A stretch of 64,000 nucleotides of DNA from Brevirhabdus sp. (GTDB lineage: Bacteria > Pseudomonadota > Alphaproteobacteria > Rhodobacterales > Rhodobacteraceae), in NCBI GenBank assembly GCA_024637315.1, contig JAGXFH010000060.1, positions 1 through 64,000 on the forward strand. The letters run 5' to 3'. Positions 8,961 to 16,512 of the stretch are shown in pieces. The notes beneath the pieces were generated by a model. That model was not told where the DNA came from. It did not search any database and saw only the letters and a program-made list of their open reading frames with translations. Position numbers and translations under genes: made by a program. Each line of letters begins with the position of its first letter. Position 1 is the first letter of the stretch.

Positions 8961-9892
8961 CAGCCACGCTCCATCAAAACTGCCACATGTGCTGCCACCG
9001 ACTGGCCCAAAGCGGTCAGATCATATCCGCCTTCCAGTGTCGATACCAAGCGCCCTGCGCAAGAGGCCTCTGCCACATCACAAAGCCGCCCGGTCAACCA
9101 TGCGTAATCTTCAGTGGACCAGTTGAGATTGGCCAGCGGATCGTCCCTATGGGCATCGAAGCCGGCAGAGATCAGGATCAGTTCCGGCCTGAATGCCTCG
9201 AGCGCCGGGAACACCTGCGCCTCATATGCCCGGCGCATCTCTGTGCTGCCCGACCCCGGCGCAAGCGGAATGTTGATCACGTTGTCATGTGCGCCGCGCT
9301 CATGCGGCTCGCCAGTGCCGGGCCATAGCGGCATCTGATGACTTGAGACGAACAGGCTGCGCCGCTCCTGCCACAGCAGATCCTGCGTGCCATTGCCATG
9401 ATGGACGTCGAAATCGACCACGGCAACACGGCCCAGCCCGCGCCGCTCCAGCGCATGTTTGGCCGCGATAGAGACGCTTCCGAACAGGCAGAAGCCCATC
9501 GGCAGTTCGACCTCGGCATGGTGGCCGGGCGGACGGCAGCCGACAAAGGCATTTGCGGCAGCGCCATCCAGTACCGCGTCAACCGCCGCTATTCCTGCGC
9601 CCACTGCCCGAAACGCGGCCTGCAAAGAGCCGGGCGAGATATGTGTGTCGGCGTCGAGCGCCACAGTCCCGCTCTGTGGCACCACCGCGCGCAGCCTGTC
9701 GATATAGCGCAGCGGGTGGCACAGCAGAACGTCCGCCTCTTCGGCGAGCGGCGCGGCGATCCTGTCAAGGCCGCCGAACCGGGCCGCTGAAAGGGCCGCG
9801 TCGATAGCTTTCAGCCGGTCCGCCCGCTCTGGATGTCCGGGCGGAGTTATGTGGCTGAGGCAGTCGTCATGAGAAAAGTAATGGGTGGCCAT
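8960..9892 (-). CDS. Histone deacetylase-like amidohydrolase
   Basis: A 310-residue zinc hydrolase of the arginase/deacetylase superfamily (class II HDAC/acetylpolyamine amidohydrolase-like). The active site is complete: GHH pair at residues 124-125 in RPPGHHAE, zinc ligands D162 and H164 in DFDVHHGNGTQ, D245 in SAGFDAHRDDP, and the transition-state Tyr290 in LEGGYD. Bacterial members deacetylate acetylated proteins, polyamines or other small molecules; the substrate here is unknown. It starts the operon with xseB, ispA and dxs and its stop overlaps the xseB start, so it is probably co-translated with isoprenoid genes, a neighbourhood common in Rhodobacterales but unexplained. Confidence 0.93.
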   Translation of the reverse strand: MATHYFSHDDCLSHITPPGHPERADRLKAIDAALSAARFGGLDRIAAPLAEEADVLLCHPLRYIDRLRAVVPQSGTVALDADTHISPGSLQAAFRAVGAGIAAVDAVLDGAAANAFVGCRPPGHHAEVELPMGFCLFGSVSIAAKHALERRGLGRVAVVDFDVHHGNGTQDLLWQERRSLFVSSHQMPLWPGTGEPHERGAHDNVINIPLAPGSGSTEMRRAYEAQVFPALEAFRPELILISAGFDAHRDDPLANLNWSTEDYAWLTGRLCDVAEASCAGRLVSTLEGGYDLTALGQSVAAHVAVLMERG

Positions 9893-9929
9893 TCCATTGA
9901 GTTACAGGATGGCCATCCCATCGACAAGG

Positions 9930-10193
9930 TCAGGACAGGCCGCGAATGCCTGTCGCGGTGGTTCCGGTCGCATAAATGCGGATCGCGCGGATCGGCATGA
10001 CAGTACCCGCAACGACGTAAAGATCGCCTTCGCTGCCGTCCAGGGTCCGCAGGCGGATGATACCGGACCCGCTTGCGTTGATCGCGCGGGTCGTCCGGAC
10101 CAGATCGGTGCTGTCGTTCGGTGTGACGATTTCAATATGCTGTGCCGGGCTATCAAGCGCGGTTTCGTGGTCATCATAAGGATCAAAAGGCAT
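9930..10193 (-). CDS. GTA head-spike base-like protein (RCAP_rcc01079 family)
   Basis: An 87-residue protein starting MPFDPYDDHE at an ATG with an excellent ribosome binding site (AGGAGA, five bases away); a longer open frame to 10400 is not supported. The middle SPAQHIEIVTPNDSTDL, a RAI strand with GSG turn, and the C-terminal PIRAIRIYATGTTATGI match the pattern I know for the spike base protein of the Rhodobacter capsulatus gene transfer agent (head spike/fibre proteins that bind host capsule), where a TPdDstDL start and an aTGTTAT end are hallmarks. No other GTA gene is present here; it stands alone 203 bases downstream of petR. Family assignment is from memory of sequence pattern, not a search. 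Confidence 0.72.
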   Translation of the reverse strand: MPFDPYDDHETALDSPAQHIEIVTPNDSTDLVRTTRAINASGSGIIRLRTLDGSEGDLYVVAGTVMPIRAIRIYATGTTATGIRGLS

Positions 10194-10396
10194 CTGTTTC
10201 TCCTGAAAACTGAGGTGGGACGAGGCCGCCAAACCGGACGCGCCGTCTGGAACCGGATCAAGATAGCCTCGGAAAGGTGAATCAAAGCCAACCCGACCGT
10301 TCGCCGAACCTTGCCGGTGCGACACGTCGCCGAAGATCATGCAGTCCGCGACCGGACACCATGCCGGGAAAAGGCGGTCATAGGTGCTTTTCGCGA

Positions 10397-11098
10397 TCAA
10401 TCCGGTGCCAGCATGTACCCTTCGCCGCGCACGGTCTGCAGATAGCGCGGCTGCTTTGGATCAGCCTCGATCTTGCGCCGCAATCGGGTGATCTGGACAT
10501 CGACTGCGCGCTCCTGCGCTTGGCCCCTGTCCCGACCAAGTCTCTCGACCAATGCCGCGCGACTGACCGCTTCTGCCGGCGAAGCCGAGAAGATCTTCAT
10601 CAGCTGGCTCTCGGTCGCAGTCAGGCGCACCGGGTCGTCGCCCTGCCACATCTCGCCACGCTCCACATCATAGCGGATCCCACCCAGATGCAGCACTTTG
10701 GGGATGCCACTGTCCGCCGGTTCCTGCGGTACCCGGCGCAGGATCGCGTTGATCCTTAGCAGCAGCTCCTTGGGTTCGAACGGCTTCGATAGATAGTCAT
10801 CCGCACCCGCCTCCAGCCCGCTGATTCGATCGTCGGTCTCGCCCTTCGCCGTCAGCAGCAGGATCGGCGTTTTCAGTGTCTCGCGCAGCGATCTGGTAAA
10901 ACTGACGCCATCCTCGCCGGGCATCATCACGTCGAGAACGATCAGGTCGAAATCGAGCCCCGACAGAATGCGTCTTGCATGCTGGGCATCCCGCGCAGCG
11001 GTCACGAAAAAGCCGCTGCGGATCAGGAATTTCTGCAACAACCCGCGAATGCGCTCATCATCATCGACGATCAGCAGATGCGCCTCGGAAACCGTCAT
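10397..11098 (-). CDS. petR: OmpR-family response regulator PetR
   Basis: A 233-residue two-domain regulator. The receiver domain (about 7-120) has the acidic cluster VDDDE, phosphoacceptor D56 in IVLDVMMPGEDG and the conserved K of LSKPFEPKEL. The C-terminal winged helix (about 135-230) has LTATESQLMKIF, the recognition helix ERAVDVQITRLRRKIE and the terminal TVRGEGYML. It is coupled to the MarR-type gene petP by an ATGA overlap. In Rhodobacter capsulatus petPR affects cytochrome bc1 and photosynthetic and respiratory growth. No histidine kinase gene is adjacent, also the case there. Assignment as PetR rests on the pairing with petP plus the sequence. Confidence 0.88.
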   Translation of the reverse strand: MTVSEAHLLIVDDDERIRGLLQKFLIRSGFFVTAARDAQHARRILSGLDFDLIVLDVMMPGEDGVSFTRSLRETLKTPILLLTAKGETDDRISGLEAGADDYLSKPFEPKELLLRINAILRRVPQEPADSGIPKVLHLGGIRYDVERGEMWQGDDPVRLTATESQLMKIFSASPAEAVSRAALVERLGRDRGQAQERAVDVQITRLRRKIEADPKQPRYLQTVRGEGYMLAPD

Positions 11099-11607
11099 GA
11101 TCCCGCATCCTTCAAGCTGTTGTACTGCCGCCGCATCTCGGCATCCATCATCGCTTCCAGAACCTGCCGGAACCCTGAAACGGCCTCTGGTCCGGCAGAA
11201 CGGAACGCCGCGCGCATTCGGTTGCGCTGCGCCTCTGACAAGTCCTTTTCCAATGCCACTCCCTTCGGGGTCAGATGCAGATGCCGCTCGCGCTTGTCGC
11301 GCCGACCCACCCTGCTTTCGACCAGACCATCCTCGATCAACGTGCGCAAGACCCGGTTCAGGGACTGTTTCGTCACCCCCAGGATCGACAACAGGTTGTT
11401 CACAGTGGTTCCCGGACTGCGATGGATGAAGTGCAGCGCCCGGTGATGCGCGCGGCCATAGGCGTAATTTTCCAGAATCCGGTCCGGATCGGCGGTGAAG
11501 CCACGATAAGCGAAGAACATGGCCTCGATGCCCTTCTTCAACTGCTCGTCGGTCAGGAACAGCAGCGCCTCGCCGCCCGGTCCTCGCAACCTGCCATGTT
11601 GACTCAT
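11095..11607 (-). CDS. petP: MarR-family regulator PetP
   Basis: A 170-residue winged-helix regulator. Its DNA-binding core is IHRSPGTTVNNLLSILG, then VTKQSLNRVLRTLIEDGLV and the wing VGRRDKRERHLHLTPKG, typical of MarR proteins. The C-terminal helix (AEMRRQYNSL) would form the dimer interface. It is first in the petP-petR operon and shares four bases with petR. The start has GGAG six bases upstream. A good promoter lies at 11642-11670, with a dyad covering its -35 element, which could be an autoregulatory operator. In R. capsulatus petP and petR are known as a pair; function in this organism is inferred. Confidence 0.86.
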   Translation of the reverse strand: MSQHGRLRGPGGEALLFLTDEQLKKGIEAMFFAYRGFTADPDRILENYAYGRAHHRALHFIHRSPGTTVNNLLSILGVTKQSLNRVLRTLIEDGLVESRVGRRDKRERHLHLTPKGVALEKDLSEAQRNRMRAAFRSAGPEAVSGFRQVLEAMMDAEMRRQYNSLKDAGS

Positions 11608-11641
11608 CGCAATCTCCGTTCGCAGCCCCCGCCTGAAGCGG

Positions 11642-11670
11642 ATTTTATGTCAGCCTTGTTGACTTTCCAA
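11642..11670 (-). promoter_or_regulatory. Putative petP promoter
   Basis: On the minus strand TTGGAA - 17 bases - TAAAAT (four and five matches to the sigma-70 consensus) lies 35 bases upstream of the petP start. The imperfect dyad TTGACTTtccaaGAATCAA (11659-11677 on the plus strand) covers the -35 box. Promoter role is inferred from spacing and match. Confidence 0.5.
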
Positions 11671-11779
11671 GAATCAATTGCTAGCGATTCCTCGAATTGG
11701 CGTAATTTAATGTCCGAAACGGACCTAATTTACGCAACTTTCGCAAATCGGCCGCTGGCCGCTCGGGGAGGATGCTGAA

Positions 11780-12649
11780 ATGGCAGGCGCATATGACGAT
11801 CGCGACGGCAGGATATGGATGGACGGAAAGCTGGTTGATTGGCGCGATGCCAATGTCCACATCCTGACCCATGCGCTGCACTACGCCTCGTCGGTCTTCG
11901 AAGGCGAGCGCTGCTACAACGGCAGGATCTTCAAATCTCGCGACCATTCCGAGCGGTTGCACTATTCCGCCGGATGCCTCGATTTCCAGATCCCCTACAC
12001 GGTCGACGAGATCGAAGCCGCCAAACAGGAAGTGCTTGCCGCCAACGGCTTCACTGATGCCTATGTGCGCGCCGTCGCATGGCGCGGGGCGGGCGAGGAC
12101 ATGGGGGTAGCGGCCAAACGCAACAAGGTTCGCCTGGCCATCGCCGCCTGGGAATGGGGCAACTATTACGGCGATGCCAAGATGAAGGGCGCCAAGCTTG
12201 ATATCGCCAAATGGAAACGCCCCAGCCCCGAAACCGCCCCCAGCCACGCCAAGGCCGCCGGACTCTATATGATTTGCACCATGGCCAAACACGCGGCCGA
12301 GGCGAAAGGCTGCTCGGACGCGATGATGTTCGACTATCGCGGTTATGTCGCCGAGGCGACCGGCGCCAACATCTTCTTTGTCAAGGACGGAGAGGTGCAC
12401 ACTCCAGACCCCGATTGCTTCCTGAACGGCCTGACCCGCCAGACAGTAATCGGCATGCTGAAAGACCGTCAGGTCAAGGTCAATGTCCGCCACATCATGG
12501 CCGAGGAGTTGGAAGGATTTGAACAGTGCTGGCTGACCGGAACCGCCGCCGAGGTCACGCCGGTAGGCCAGATCGGCGACTACAATTTCGAGGTCGGCGC
12601 CCTGACTCGGGACATTGCCGAGGGATATGAGAAATTGGTGAGAAGCTGA
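11780..12649 (+). CDS. ilvE: Branched-chain amino acid aminotransferase
   Basis: A 289-residue fold-type IV PLP enzyme that interconverts leucine, isoleucine and valine with their 2-oxo acids. Seen: the N-terminal THALHYASSVFEGERCY typical of IlvE, the lysine of SHAKAAGLY (PLP Schiff base), the GYVAEATGANIFFV phosphate-binding segment, and FLNGLTRQTVIGML plus CWLTGTAAEVTPV near the C-terminus. It lies divergent from petP with 172 bases between, and is monocistronic by layout. Its own promoter is not obvious; TTGACT at 11659 with TAGCGA 17 bases on is a weak candidate. Confidence 0.95.
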   Translation: MAGAYDDRDGRIWMDGKLVDWRDANVHILTHALHYASSVFEGERCYNGRIFKSRDHSERLHYSAGCLDFQIPYTVDEIEAAKQEVLAANGFTDAYVRAVAWRGAGEDMGVAAKRNKVRLAIAAWEWGNYYGDAKMKGAKLDIAKWKRPSPETAPSHAKAAGLYMICTMAKHAAEAKGCSDAMMFDYRGYVAEATGANIFFVKDGEVHTPDPDCFLNGLTRQTVIGMLKDRQVKVNVRHIMAEELEGFEQCWLTGTAAEVTPVGQIGDYNFEVGALTRDIAEGYEKLVRS

Positions 12650-12777
12650 TTTTCATTTCTTAGGGTCTGTTTTTCCGCCTCTCGGCGCCAAGTGGACACT
12701 CTTTGCCCCAGATACAGGAATTGTTTCTCGGGAATCGCGAAGCTTGCTAGACTTGCAGAAAAGCAAGGAGCGCGCGC

Positions 12778-13926
12778 ATGTCCACCACTGTCCTTGTGGG
12801 CACCACAAAGGGTGCCTTCCTTCTGACTGAAACGCCCGAAGGCTGGCGCGCCTCGGGTCCGCATTGCAGCGGTGCGCCGATCAATCATGTGATCGGCGAT
12901 CCTGCGACCGGCACGATCTGGGCCGGGGGAGGCGGTGACTGGCATGGAGCGGGTGTCTGGACCAGCACCGACGCCGGCCATACCTGGCGCCACTCCAAAC
13001 TGACCAAAGGCATGATCGATGACTGGGCCGCGAACGACCCTGACTTCGCGCAGATGATCGGCTGGACCCCCGGCACGCCTCCGTTCGCGGACCAGTTCTC
13101 ACAGGTCTGGTCCCTGGGCCTTGCGCAGGGCGCGCTTTATGCGGGGACCAAGCCCGCCACGCTGTTGAAAAGCACCGATTCTGGCGAGACTTGGGAAAAG
13201 CTACAAAGCCTGAACGATCACCCCTCGGCCGAATCCTGGAACCCGGGTGCTGCGGGGCTGACCCTGCATACGATCATCCCCGATCCCGATGATCCGGCAA
13301 GGCTCTGGGTCGGAATTTCGGCCGCCGGAGTCTTTGCCACCGAGGATGGTGGTCAAAACTGGGATCGCCGCAACCGCCTGTCCAATGCCGATGCCTGTGT
13401 GCATCATGATCATCCCGCCGCTCCGAAAGACGGAGAGACCGGTCATTGCGTACACAACATGGTGCGGGCAAGAACGTCTGGTGACCTGCTCTATCAACAA
13501 AACCACCACGGCGTGTTCCGCAGCCGGGACGGCGGCCGGAACTGGGACGATGTGACGGCGGGCCTGCCCTCGACCTTCGGATTTCCGATCGCGGTCGACC
13601 CCGATGATCCGGACGTGATCTGGACGATTCCGCTGAATGGCGACAGTCAGGGTCGCTTTCCACCCGACGCCGCCGCCGCCGTCTGGCGGTCGCGCGACGG
13701 CGGCGAAAGCTGGCAGGCGCTGCGTGATGGCCTGCCACAGCGTGATTGCTTCTTCACTGTCCTCCGACAGGCGATGGCCACTGGCCCATCTGGCGAAAAC
13801 AGTGTCTATTTTGGAACCAATTCGGGCTCGGTCTATTCGACCCAGGATGGCGGAGAGACCTGGACCGAGATTGCGCGGCACCTGCCGACCGTCACGTCGA
13901 TCGAAACGCTTGCGGCGCGCACTTAA
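12778..13926 (+). CDS. BNR/Asp-box repeat beta-propeller protein (sialidase-like)
   Basis: A 382-residue protein built of repeated Asp-box motifs: STDAGHTW, STDSGETW, TEDGGQNW, SRDGGRNW, SRDGGESW and STQDGGETW, spaced along a beta-propeller, with the start STTVLVGTTKGAFLL forming the first blade strand. No signal peptide is seen, so it is probably cytoplasmic. It resembles the uncharacterised exo-alpha-sialidase/WD40-YVTN-BNR-like group common in Rhodobacteraceae; true sialidase catalytic residues cannot be confirmed, so enzymatic activity should not be assumed. It follows ilvE on the same strand by 128 bases and precedes a small membrane-anchored protein. Confidence 0.8.
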   Translation: MSTTVLVGTTKGAFLLTETPEGWRASGPHCSGAPINHVIGDPATGTIWAGGGGDWHGAGVWTSTDAGHTWRHSKLTKGMIDDWAANDPDFAQMIGWTPGTPPFADQFSQVWSLGLAQGALYAGTKPATLLKSTDSGETWEKLQSLNDHPSAESWNPGAAGLTLHTIIPDPDDPARLWVGISAAGVFATEDGGQNWDRRNRLSNADACVHHDHPAAPKDGETGHCVHNMVRARTSGDLLYQQNHHGVFRSRDGGRNWDDVTAGLPSTFGFPIAVDPDDPDVIWTIPLNGDSQGRFPPDAAAAVWRSRDGGESWQALRDGLPQRDCFFTVLRQAMATGPSGENSVYFGTNSGSVYSTQDGGETWTEIARHLPTVTSIETLAART

Positions 13927-13983
13927 CCTTTCCTGAACTGTCGTGCATCCAGGATGGGTTTGACCAACAGTCGGACCCTCGCC

Positions 13984-14400
13984 ATGCGCATGAATCTTCT
14001 TCTGCCCGCGATCATCTTCGCAGTCGCCCTGCCGGCAACTGCTGCCTACCTTTATTACCGCGCTACCAAGGACCCCACGCTTCGCCCGCTTGGCGTGACA
14101 AAGGAAGAGCTGGCGGCCACCCTCGGCGACGAGCATGTGCTGGACATCGTCGTGGAAATTGACTGGGGCCAGAACCGTATGCTGGCGACGCCGAAATCAG
14201 AGGTCGAGCAGGCCATATCGCAGACACTCTCGGCCTTCGCTCTGGATCATCGCTTTCGCCACAGGGACGTGCCGGGTGAAGCGGTGCAGATCACCTATGT
14301 CGTAGCGCATAACCGCTTCGGCCCCTACACGCCCGTCCGCGCCGCCGAAGGCATTCGCGCCGCTGTGGCAGCGATGCAGATCATGACGTCAAAAGAATAG
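13984..14400 (+). CDS. Conserved membrane-anchored protein of unknown function
   Basis: About 138 residues beginning MRMNLLLPAIIFAVALPATAA, an N-terminal hydrophobic segment that could be a signal peptide or membrane anchor. The remainder (KEELAATLGDEHVLDIVVEI... QITYVVAHNRFGPYTPVRAAEGI) is a small alpha/beta domain I do not recognise. Possible starts are 13954, 13984 and 13990; 13984 was chosen because it places charged residues right before the hydrophobic stretch, but the ribosome binding site is poor for all. It ends one base before the stop of the convergent EamA gene. Function unknown. Confidence 0.65.
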   Translation: MRMNLLLPAIIFAVALPATAAYLYYRATKDPTLRPLGVTKEELAATLGDEHVLDIVVEIDWGQNRMLATPKSEVEQAISQTLSAFALDHRFRHRDVPGEAVQITYVVAHNRFGPYTPVRAAEGIRAAVAAMQIMTSKE

Positions 14401-14401
14401 A

Positions 14402-15319
14402 TCAGCCACCCGGCGTCATCGCCCGGCGCTGCCTATCCCGCTCCAGCCCCAGTTGTCGCTCGCGGTAGATGATGATCACCCCGGCGAGAATGATCAGCAG
14501 GCCACCCACCAGGGTTGGCAGGGTCGGGATTTCGCCGAAGAAAACAAACCCGGATCCGATCGCTAGCAACATCGAAGCATATTCGAACGGCGCGATGACC
14601 GACACATCCGCGTGGCGATAGGCCGATGTCAGCAATATCTGCCCGATCCCGCCCAGCAACCCCGCCATGATCAGCATCGCCAGCACCGTACCCGAGGGCA
14701 AGGCCCAGCCATATGGCAGCGTCAGCAGCGACAGGCAGGTCGCGGAAACCGAGAAGTAGAATACGATGGCCGAGGTTGATTCGATCTGAACCAGCTTGCG
14801 CACGAAAACCTGCGCCAAGGCCGCAAACACGGCGGAACCCAGCACCAGAACTGCGCCCAGCGTCTCCGAGACATCGGTGTCTTCCAGAACCGTCACCCGC
14901 GGCGACAGCACGATCAGCACACCGACCAGCCCCACAACCACCGCAGACAGGCGATATATCCGTACCTGCTCGCCCAGAAACATCGCCGCCAGCACGACGA
15001 CCAGCAACGGGGCGGCATACCCGATCGCCGTCACCTCGGGCAACGGCAGCAGTCCCAGACCAGCAAAGCCCAACCCCATAGCACAAGTACCCACGAGGCC
15101 GCGCCAGACATGCGCCATCGGCTGCGCGGTCTTCAACCCGTCATGCAGATGCCCGGTCGTGCCGAGCCAGATCAGGATCACCGGTATCGCGAAAGCCGAT
15201 CGAAAGAACACCGCCTCGCCTGGAGGCACTTCGGCCGCAGACGCCTTGATCAGGCTCGCCATCGCCACGAATACCGTGACCGAAGCGACCTTAAGCAATA
15301 TGCCGCGCAGAGGGTTCAT
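14402..15319 (-). CDS. EamA-type DMT superfamily transporter
   Basis: A 305-residue integral membrane protein with about ten hydrophobic helices arranged as two EamA repeats (roughly 5-140 and 155-290), for example LLPLPEVTAIGYAAPLLVVV in the first and ADVSVIAPFEYASMLLAIG in the second, both with the acidic residue and FFGE/FLGE loop characteristic of the family. Members export metabolites or amino acids; the substrate here is unknown. The ATG at 15319 has GGAG six bases upstream and starts directly in the first helix; a start 16 codons earlier adds an unlikely Pro-rich tail. It diverges from the SDR gene at 15451. Confidence 0.88.
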   Translation of the reverse strand: MNPLRGILLKVASVTVFVAMASLIKASAAEVPPGEAVFFRSAFAIPVILIWLGTTGHLHDGLKTAQPMAHVWRGLVGTCAMGLGFAGLGLLPLPEVTAIGYAAPLLVVVLAAMFLGEQVRIYRLSAVVVGLVGVLIVLSPRVTVLEDTDVSETLGAVLVLGSAVFAALAQVFVRKLVQIESTSAIVFYFSVSATCLSLLTLPYGWALPSGTVLAMLIMAGLLGGIGQILLTSAYRHADVSVIAPFEYASMLLAIGSGFVFFGEIPTLPTLVGGLLIILAGVIIIYRERQLGLERDRQRRAMTPGG

Positions 15320-15450
15320 CGGGGGCTCCGATCCGCTTGGCGTCACACTAGGCCCGGCTCGTGCCAAGGAAAACCACGAAATCTCCGCGAAGGCTTGAGC
15401 CCACCCGACATGGCACTATGCTGACCCCACCCTTGCTCGAAAGGCCCGTC

Positions 15451-16218
15451 ATGACCCATCCACTCTTCGATCTCACCGGCAAGACCGCCCTGATCACTGG
15501 CTCGTCTCAAGGCATCGGCCAGTCACTGGCCGAAGGCCTCGCCTCCGCCGGTGCGGCGATCGTGATGAACGGTCGCAATGTGGACAACCTCGCCGCCGCC
15601 GCTGACGCGCTGCGCAAGACCGGTGCGACCGTCCATGAACTACCTTTCGATGTCACCGATCACGCCGCAATCCGTGCCGCCGTCGACAGCTTCGAAAAAA
15701 CGACCGGCCCGATAGACATCCTCATCAACAATGCCGGGATGCAGCACCGTAGTCCGCTGGAAGATTTTCCGCCGGAAATGTTCGAAAAGCTGATGCGCAC
15801 CAACGTGACCTCGGTCTTCAGCGTCGGTCAGGCCACTGCCCGCCACATGATCAAACGTGGCCGGGGCAAGATCATCAACATCGCTTCGGTCCAAACCGCC
15901 CTGGCTCGTCCTGGCATCGCGCCCTACACGGCATCGAAAGGTGCCGTTGCCAACCTGACCAAGGGGATGGCGACAGACTGGGCACCGAAGGGGCTGCAAG
16001 TGAACGCAATTGCGCCGGGCTATTTCGATACGCCGCTGAATGCGGCCCTTGTCGCGGACAAGGAGTTTACCGCATGGATCGGCAAACGCACCCCTGCCGG
16101 TCGCTGGGGCCAGTTGCCGGAACTGCGGGGGGCGGCGATCTTTCTTGCGTCCGAGGCGTCCAGCTACATCAACGGCCAGACACTCTTCGTGGACGGCGGC
16201 ATGTCCGTCTGCCTCTAG
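15451..16218 (+). CDS. SDR-family oxidoreductase, gluconate 5-dehydrogenase-like
   Basis: A 255-residue classical short-chain dehydrogenase. Seen: the nucleotide-binding TGSSQGIGQSLAEGL, the NNAG motif in ILINNAGMQHRSPL, the catalytic Ser in NIASVQTALAR, the YxxxK pair in PYTASKGAVANL and the C-terminal ASSYINGQTLFVDGGM. The HRSPLEDF sequence and overall pattern resemble gluconate 5-dehydrogenase (5-keto-D-gluconate reductase), but SDR substrates are hard to read from sequence. The ATG at 15451 has AAGG six bases before it; the frame is open 30 codons further up without support. Its stop overlaps that of the small gene on the other strand (shared CTAG). Confidence 0.88.
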   Translation: MTHPLFDLTGKTALITGSSQGIGQSLAEGLASAGAAIVMNGRNVDNLAAAADALRKTGATVHELPFDVTDHAAIRAAVDSFEKTTGPIDILINNAGMQHRSPLEDFPPEMFEKLMRTNVTSVFSVGQATARHMIKRGRGKIINIASVQTALARPGIAPYTASKGAVANLTKGMATDWAPKGLQVNAIAPGYFDTPLNAALVADKEFTAWIGKRTPAGRWGQLPELRGAAIFLASEASSYINGQTLFVDGGMSVCL

Positions 16219-16400
16219 GCCTGCCTTCCGCGCTCGATCTCAAGATAGGCTTTCAGCCGCGCCGCGTCGTCGCGGTCTTCGGGCCGGGACTGCAGCTTCT
16301 TCGTCGCCGGATGCGGTACCGATTCCCGCTCGATCCGCGTATACTCCCGAACCCGTGCAGTTCCATGAGTATGATCCTTGTCAGCAATATGACGTGTCAT
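16215..16400 (-). CDS. Small charged protein of unknown function (61 residues)
   Basis: A 61-residue, highly charged protein (start MTRHIADKDH, end KAYLEIERGRQA) rich in Arg, Glu and His, with no hydrophobic segment. The ATG has a perfect ribosome binding site (AAGGAGGT, five bases away at 16406-16413), the best in the neighbourhood, which strongly argues it is real; a longer frame to 16499 is not needed. It overlaps the end of the SDR gene tail to tail. I do not recognise a family. Length and composition suggest a cytoplasmic, possibly nucleic-acid- or protein-binding small protein. Confidence 0.72.
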   Translation of the reverse strand: MTRHIADKDHTHGTARVREYTRIERESVPHPATKKLQSRPEDRDDAARLKAYLEIERGRQA

Positions 16401-16405
16401 CTCTG

Positions 16406-16413
16406 ACCTCCTT
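16406..16413 (-). promoter_or_regulatory. Strong Shine-Dalgarno setting the start of the 61-residue gene
   Basis: AAGGAGGT on the minus strand is fully complementary to the 16S rRNA anti-Shine-Dalgarno core and sits five bases before the ATG at 16400. It decides this start over upstream in-frame codons. Confidence 0.8.
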
Positions 16414-16512
16414 TTCAGGTTGCGACTCAACCTTAACATGATCCATCCCAAGCGCCAATTCCGGCTCGCTTTCGCGATGGACAACCCCCGGCGCCGCACC
16501 TAGCGTCCACCC

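Noticed and set aside
12778-13926. Annotating the BNR-repeat protein as a true sialidase
   Set aside because: Asp-box repeats are present but the arginine triad and nucleophile Tyr/Glu cannot be established and there is no signal peptide.
15361-15450. N-terminal extension of the SDR gene
   Set aside because: The extra 30 codons lack a ribosome binding site and precede the normal SDR start MTHPLFDLTG, which has AAGG at proper spacing.
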